A stretch of 64,000 nucleotides of DNA from Sphingomonas lycopersici (GTDB taxonomy: Bacteria > Pseudomonadota > Alphaproteobacteria > Sphingomonadales > Sphingomonadaceae): positions 496,001 to 560,000 of the forward strand of contig NZ_JANFAU010000003.1 of NCBI RefSeq assembly GCF_026130605.1, in the 5' to 3' direction. How positions within the stretch are numbered: the first letter of the stretch is position 1; each line of letters begins with the position of its first letter. The position numbers and the translations under genes are program-made. Below are positions 60,136 to 64,000 of the stretch, in pieces. A model generated the notes under the pieces. The model was given only the letters and a program-made list of their open reading frames with translations. It ran no database searches and was not told the origin of the DNA.

Positions 60136-60711
60136 ATGTCGATCGGCGATGCTGCTCTGCTAATCGTGACCGCCGGTGATCTGCCGCAGGCGGATCGCCA
60201 CGAATTGCGGCTCGACGTGGGTGAGCGGACCGGCAAATGGGCCGCGCAGCTCGATGCGGCGCTGATCGACCTCGCCCAGCCGGTGATCGTCGTCGCGGCG
60301 GAGCTGGCCGCGATCGCCTTCGCGCATTGGGCGCAGCTCAGCCCGTTGCGCTATTCGCGGCAGATCGCGGGGGCGGTGCTGCTCGATCCGGCGGCGCCGC
60401 GCGAGTGGCCGCGGCTGGGCCTCGCATCGACCCCGGCCACCCCTTTGCCCTTTCCGTCGCTGCTCGTCGCATCGGGAATCGGCACGGCGGCGCATATCCT
60501 CGCGCTCGCCGCGCGCTGGCGCAGCCGCTTCGCCACCCGCGACGCAATCCAGAATGATATTGCGGGGGATAGCACCGAGGCATCGCTGCGCGCGGCGCTG
60601 CGTGCCTTCCTCGCGCCGCGCGCGCCCTCGGCGCCGACGCTCCGGCGCTCGATAGCCGAGCTTACACCGCCCCTAGCATCTCTTCTTTTTAAATCTCCTC
60701 CAATCCGGTAG
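60136..60711 (+). CDS. RBBP9/YdeN-like alpha/beta hydrolase fold with the catalytic triad lost
   Basis: 191 aa, GGGAG before ATG 60136. The sequence follows the RBBP9 fold (PVIVVAAELAAIAFAHWA, IAGAVLLDPAAPREWP, LPFPSLLVASGIG). At the nucleophile elbow, where the family has GHSLG, it reads AAELA, with Glu56 in place of Ser. The segment expected to carry the acid (ASxxDPY) is ASGIGT, and the final His position is DAIQND. All three catalytic residues therefore appear replaced, making a binding or structural role more likely than hydrolysis. It precedes the TonB receptor gene. Confidence 0.7.
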   Translation: MSIGDAALLIVTAGDLPQADRHELRLDVGERTGKWAAQLDAALIDLAQPVIVVAAELAAIAFAHWAQLSPLRYSRQIAGAVLLDPAAPREWPRLGLASTPATPLPFPSLLVASGIGTAAHILALAARWRSRFATRDAIQNDIAGDSTEASLRAALRAFLAPRAPSAPTLRRSIAELTPPLASLLFKSPPIR

Positions 60712-60980
60712 GAATTGAGATGCGGGCCAGTCGCGGCCCATTCCATCTTGCGAGGCGAGTATGATGATACACCCCCGCCACCACGATCCGCCCCGGTGTC
60801 GGTGCTGCCGCACCGCCCGCTGATCCATCGAGCATAATCGCCGGAAACCGTCGCGCCGCACGATTGGCGGCCCGGTTCCGCTCGCCCTTCACGCGTGACG
60901 CACTGCGTCACGCGACGGGGAGCCGTGCGTCCCCGCTCGCCAACGACAACCAGCCTCAACCGGAAAGGGGGTTAGAGGAA
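60712..60980. other. Intergenic region upstream of the TonB receptor gene
   Basis: 269 bp. Imperfect inverted segments AATCTCCTCC and GGTAGGAATTGAGAT flank the stop of the preceding gene (60690-60722) and could be a weak operator or terminator. An upstream extension of the receptor frame to 60864 exists but lacks signal-peptide character. Confidence 0.35.
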
Positions 60981-63413
60981 GTGACCAGTCACGCCCTGAA
61001 TTACCGTCGATATCTGCTCGCCGCGGCCGCCGCGCTGCCGGCGTTGTTCCCCGTCGCCGCCACCGCCCAGACCCAATTCGCCAGCAACGACGCCGCGGCG
61101 CCCGAACCCGTCGCCGCGGCGGCGGCGAGCGCCGATGCCGAGCCGGCGGCCGCCGCCGAAGTGCTCGTTTCCGCCCGCCGCCGCGTCGAAAAGGCGCAGG
61201 ACGTGCCGATCGCGCTCAGCGTCATCGGCAACGAGCAGCTCGGCGTGCGCGGTGATTATCGGCTCGATCAGGTCCAGCAGCTCGTCCCCTCGCTTCAGGT
61301 GTTCAGCTTCAACCCGCGCAATACCAATATCAATATCCGCGGGCTCGGCTCGAATGTCGCGCTGACCACCGACGGCCTCGAAAACGGTGTCGGGCTCTAT
61401 ATCGACAATGTCTATTACGGCCGCGTCGGACAGAGCCAGTTCGATCTCGTCGATCTCGATCGCGTCGAAGTCTTGCGCGGGCCGCAGGGCACGTTGTTCG
61501 GCAAGAATACCACCGCGGGCGCGATCAACATCACCAGCCGATTGCCGCAATTCGACTGGCATTTCGACGGCCAGGCCGATCTCGGCAATTACGATTACCG
61601 CCAGGTCCGCGGCTCGCTGACCGGCCCGATCGCCGAAGGCCTCGCCGCCTTCCGGCTGAGCGCGGCCTATACCGATCGCGGCGGTTTCCTCTACGACACC
61701 ACGCTCCGCGAACATGTCCACGATTACGAAAATGCCTCGGTGCGCGGCCAGCTTCTCCTCACCCCAAGCGAGCGGCTGACGATCCGGTTGATCGGCGACT
61801 GGAGCCAGCAGAAACAGCATTGCTGCATCAACCTGCTGGCCGGCACGTTCGACACCTATCGCAACGGCACGACGATCGCGAACAACTTCAACCAGCGCGT
61901 CGCGCGGCTGGGCTATACCCCGCAGCCGCTCGATCCCTTCGCGCGCCGCACCGACGCCAATTCGCCGTTCCAGGCGAACATGAACACCTGGGGCGTATCC
62001 GGGCAGGTCGATTACGATCTCGGCGGCGCGGCGATCACCTCGGTCACCGCGGTGCGCAACTGGAACTGGTTCCCGCTCAACGACGGCGACTATATCGCCC
62101 GGTCGATCAACACCGTCGGACATATCCGGAACTTCCAGCGCCAGTTCAGCCAGGAACTGCGCATCGCCTCGACCGGCACGCACACGATCGACTGGCTGAT
62201 CGGCGGCTATTATTTCTGGCAGGTGGTGCGCGGCTACGGCCGCACGCAATTCGGCCCGGATGCCGCGCTCGCGCTCTATCCCAACGACAATCAGGCGGTG
62301 GCGAACATCGCCAGCAACGGGCTGCTCACCACTTATACCTCCGATCCGCATACACGCAGCGCCGCGCTGTTCGGTCAGGGCACTTGGCATATCACCCCGG
62401 CGCTCAGCCTCACGCTCGGGTTGCGCTACACGCATGAGGACAAATGGGGCGGCTATACCAGCGTCCGCGCCTTCGCGCTGCCGACCACCGGGCTCACCGA
62501 TGTGCAGGTCGCCCGCGTCAACACGATCCGCAATGCGCTCGGGCCGATCCAGTCGTTCAACGTCGATACCAGCGACGACAGCCTCTCCGGCCTCGCCACC
62601 CTCGGCTGGAAACCGAGCAACGACGTGCTGCTCTACGCAACCTATTCGCGCGGTTCCAAGTCCCAGGGGCTCAATCTCACCGCGATCCCGGCCGGGGTGA
62701 ACCCGGTGGTCAATCCCGAGAAGGTCAACAATTACGAGATCGGGGTCAAATCGCAGTTCTTCGATCGCGCGCTGACGATCAACCTCGCCGCTTATCAGAC
62801 CGATGTCGATCAATATCAGACGACGATCGTCCAGCAGATCGTCGGCACCAATACCTATATCAACTATATCGCCAATATCCCCAAGGTCCGCTCGCGCGGC
62901 TTCGAGGGCGATGTGGCGTGGCGCGCGGCGCGCTGGCTGAGCCTCACCGGCTCGCTCGCCTATACCGACGCGACCTATGTCCGCTATCCCAACGGGCCGA
63001 CCCCGGTGGAAGCGCTCAATCCCACGCCGGCCAATCCGGCGGGCAATCCGGTGCAGGACATGTCGGGCCAGCCGCTCGCCGGGGTGCCCAAATGGTCCGC
63101 GTCGGTCGGCGGCGACGTGACCCAGCCGGTCGGCGATCGGACCGAGGCGTTCCTCCACGGCGACTGGTCGTACCGCTCGTCCTATTACACCGTCGCCAGC
63201 AACAGCAGCTACGGGCTCGTCCCCGGCTATGGCCTGGTCAACGCGCGGCTCGGGCTCCGCTTCGAGGACGGTCGCTATGAACTGTCGGTCTGGGCGCGCA
63301 ACCTGTTCGACAAGAATTATTATCAGACGTTGAGCGTGCTCAATTACGGGCTCGTCACCGCGACGCTCGGCGATCCGCGGACCTTCGGCGGCACGCTCAA
63401 GGTGCGGTTCTAA
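60981..63413 (+). CDS. TonB-dependent outer-membrane receptor (second)
   Basis: 810 aa from GTG 60981 with GAGGAA upstream. Signal peptide ends FPVAATAQ. About 30 Ala/Pro/Asp residues then form a flexible linker before the TonB-box-like EVLVSARRR. Plug segments VEVLRGPQGTLFGKNTTAGA and INIRGLGSNVALTTDG follow, then the barrel ending GGTLKVRF. Adjacent Cys122-type pair (HCCIN) in an extracellular loop is unusual. Downstream lies a GPH-family symporter, so this pair should carry one substrate across both membranes. Confidence 0.93.
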   Translation: MTSHALNYRRYLLAAAAALPALFPVAATAQTQFASNDAAAPEPVAAAAASADAEPAAAAEVLVSARRRVEKAQDVPIALSVIGNEQLGVRGDYRLDQVQQLVPSLQVFSFNPRNTNINIRGLGSNVALTTDGLENGVGLYIDNVYYGRVGQSQFDLVDLDRVEVLRGPQGTLFGKNTTAGAINITSRLPQFDWHFDGQADLGNYDYRQVRGSLTGPIAEGLAAFRLSAAYTDRGGFLYDTTLREHVHDYENASVRGQLLLTPSERLTIRLIGDWSQQKQHCCINLLAGTFDTYRNGTTIANNFNQRVARLGYTPQPLDPFARRTDANSPFQANMNTWGVSGQVDYDLGGAAITSVTAVRNWNWFPLNDGDYIARSINTVGHIRNFQRQFSQELRIASTGTHTIDWLIGGYYFWQVVRGYGRTQFGPDAALALYPNDNQAVANIASNGLLTTYTSDPHTRSAALFGQGTWHITPALSLTLGLRYTHEDKWGGYTSVRAFALPTTGLTDVQVARVNTIRNALGPIQSFNVDTSDDSLSGLATLGWKPSNDVLLYATYSRGSKSQGLNLTAIPAGVNPVVNPEKVNNYEIGVKSQFFDRALTINLAAYQTDVDQYQTTIVQQIVGTNTYINYIANIPKVRSRGFEGDVAWRAARWLSLTGSLAYTDATYVRYPNGPTPVEALNPTPANPAGNPVQDMSGQPLAGVPKWSASVGGDVTQPVGDRTEAFLHGDWSYRSSYYTVASNSSYGLVPGYGLVNARLGLRFEDGRYELSVWARNLFDKNYYQTLSVLNYGLVTATLGDPRTFGGTLKVRF

Positions 63414-63414
63414 G

Positions 63415-64000
63415 ATGGCGAGCGTCGCGTTCGAGCCCACCGCCTTTGCGGCGCCCGCGGCGGAGCGGGACAGCCCGAGCGGCGCGCGACTCGTCGCGTT
63501 CGGCTCGCCCGCGATCCCGCTCGCCGCCGCCGGCCTCCCGCTCGCGCTGTTCCTGCCGCAGCTTTACGCGAGCCATTTCGGCATTTCGCTCGCGACCCTG
63601 GGCGCGATCTTCTTCGTCAGCCGCTTCTGGGATATCGCCACGGACCCGATCGTCGGCGGGCTTTCGGATCGCACCCGCACGCGCATCGGCCGCCGCCGCC
63701 CGTGGATCGCCGCCGGCGGCGTGCTGTTCGCGATCGGATCGGCGCTGCTGTTCTTCCCGCCAGCGGTCGTCGCGCCGGCCTATCTCGCCGCCGCCCTGTT
63801 CGTTTTCTACGCCGGGTTCACGATGATCGAGGTGCCCTTCTCCGCCTGGGCGGGAGAGATATCGGGGCGCTACCACGAGCGCACCCGCATCGTGACCTAT
63901 CAGCAGACGATGCGCTCGATCGGGCTGCTGCTGGTGCTGATCCTGCCGACGCTGATCGAACAATGGCGCCCCGATGACGGGGTGCTCAAGCTCCACGTCA
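63415..64000 (+). CDS. GPH-family (MelB-like) sodium/proton:solute symporter, 5' part only
   Basis: 195 codons from ATG 63415 up to the window edge, starting one base after the receptor stop. The loop between helices 2 and 3 reads FWDIATDPIVGGLSDRTRTR followed by IGRRRPW, the hallmark of the glycoside-pentoside-hexuronide family. Next comes VPFSAWAGEISGRYHERTR. It imports sugars or related solutes with Na+ or H+. It is truncated by the window, not mutated. Confidence 0.9.
   Translation, partial: MASVAFEPTAFAAPAAERDSPSGARLVAFGSPAIPLAAAGLPLALFLPQLYASHFGISLATLGAIFFVSRFWDIATDPIVGGLSDRTRTRIGRRRPWIAAGGVLFAIGSALLFFPPAVVAPAYLAAALFVFYAGFTMIEVPFSAWAGEISGRYHERTRIVTYQQTMRSIGLLLVLILPTLIEQWRPDDGVLKLHV

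Noticed and set aside
60972..63440. 822-codon minus-strand open frame opposite the second TonB receptor
   Set aside because: Antisense to a clear receptor gene. The product has no motif, is Asp/Arg/Ile-rich as expected from the complement of GC-rich codons, and has no signal or domain.

Overview
The window is high-GC DNA (my impression is about 65%) with the style of an alphaproteobacterium of the order Sphingomonadales (Sphingomonas or a close relative). This rests on TonB-dependent receptors with 'VVTAQRR'-type N termini, Tat-exported oxidases, a 1-Cys peroxiredoxin/EpsC pair, NodT-type lipoprotein efflux components, DUF899 proteins and many GTG starts. It looks chromosomal. I saw no tRNA, rRNA, CRISPR array, insertion sequence or phage gene.

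Layout. 0-5 kb: short-chain dehydrogenase lacking its catalytic Tyr, PaaI-type thioesterase, UbiB/ABC1-like kinase, and an M13 peptidase whose promoter carries a 28-bp palindrome. 5-10 kb: a TetR repressor divergent from a complete EmrAB/outer-membrane-factor drug pump, with two identical-type operators between them. 10-14.5 kb: small and hypothetical genes, a DUF899 protein, a TetR, and a secreted alpha/beta hydrolase divergent from a glycine-zipper protein across a perfect 36-bp inverted repeat. 14.5-27 kb: a catabolic island on the minus strand. It has a TonB receptor, Fe/2-oxoglutarate dioxygenase, Rid protein, Baeyer-Villiger-type monooxygenase, the last ~45 codons of a deleted acyl/aryl-CoA synthetase, two Tat-exported flavin amine oxidases, a membrane-anchored di-haem cytochrome c, a membrane protein and a third Tat-exported flavoenzyme. 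A divergent TetR probably controls it.

27-41 kb: a decayed GAF-domain gene, an L,D-transpeptidase, and overlapping it a 3901-residue autotransporter with about 32 tandem passenger repeats and a 96-residue tail beyond the beta-barrel. 41-44 kb: metallophosphoesterase, cupredoxin, ECF sigma and anti-sigma operon. 44-47 kb: a 713-aa secreted protein coupled to a DUF3142 lipoprotein, then a rifampin ADP-ribosyltransferase (arr). 47-54 kb: small regulator-led units (TetR/hydrolase, WYL/DUF1579-like/NIPSNAP/NTF2-like, ArsR/SRPBCC/DUF899). 54-57.6 kb: LysE exporter, aspartyl-protease-like protein, MATE exporter and an ArsR regulator. 57.6-64 kb: a probable sulfur or gamma-glutamyl scavenging operon behind a 27-bp palindrome: 1-Cys peroxiredoxin, serine acetyltransferase EpsC, class-I amidotransferase-like hydrolase, a catalytically dead alpha/beta hydrolase, a TonB receptor and a GPH-family symporter cut by the window edge.

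Two systems look most novel. In the 14.5-27 kb island three exported flavoproteins appear to feed electrons to one cytochrome c while the substrate enters through its own receptor. In the autotransporter/L,D-transpeptidase pair, the extended tail could tie a giant surface protein to peptidoglycan. All statements come from reading the sequence; no database search was run.
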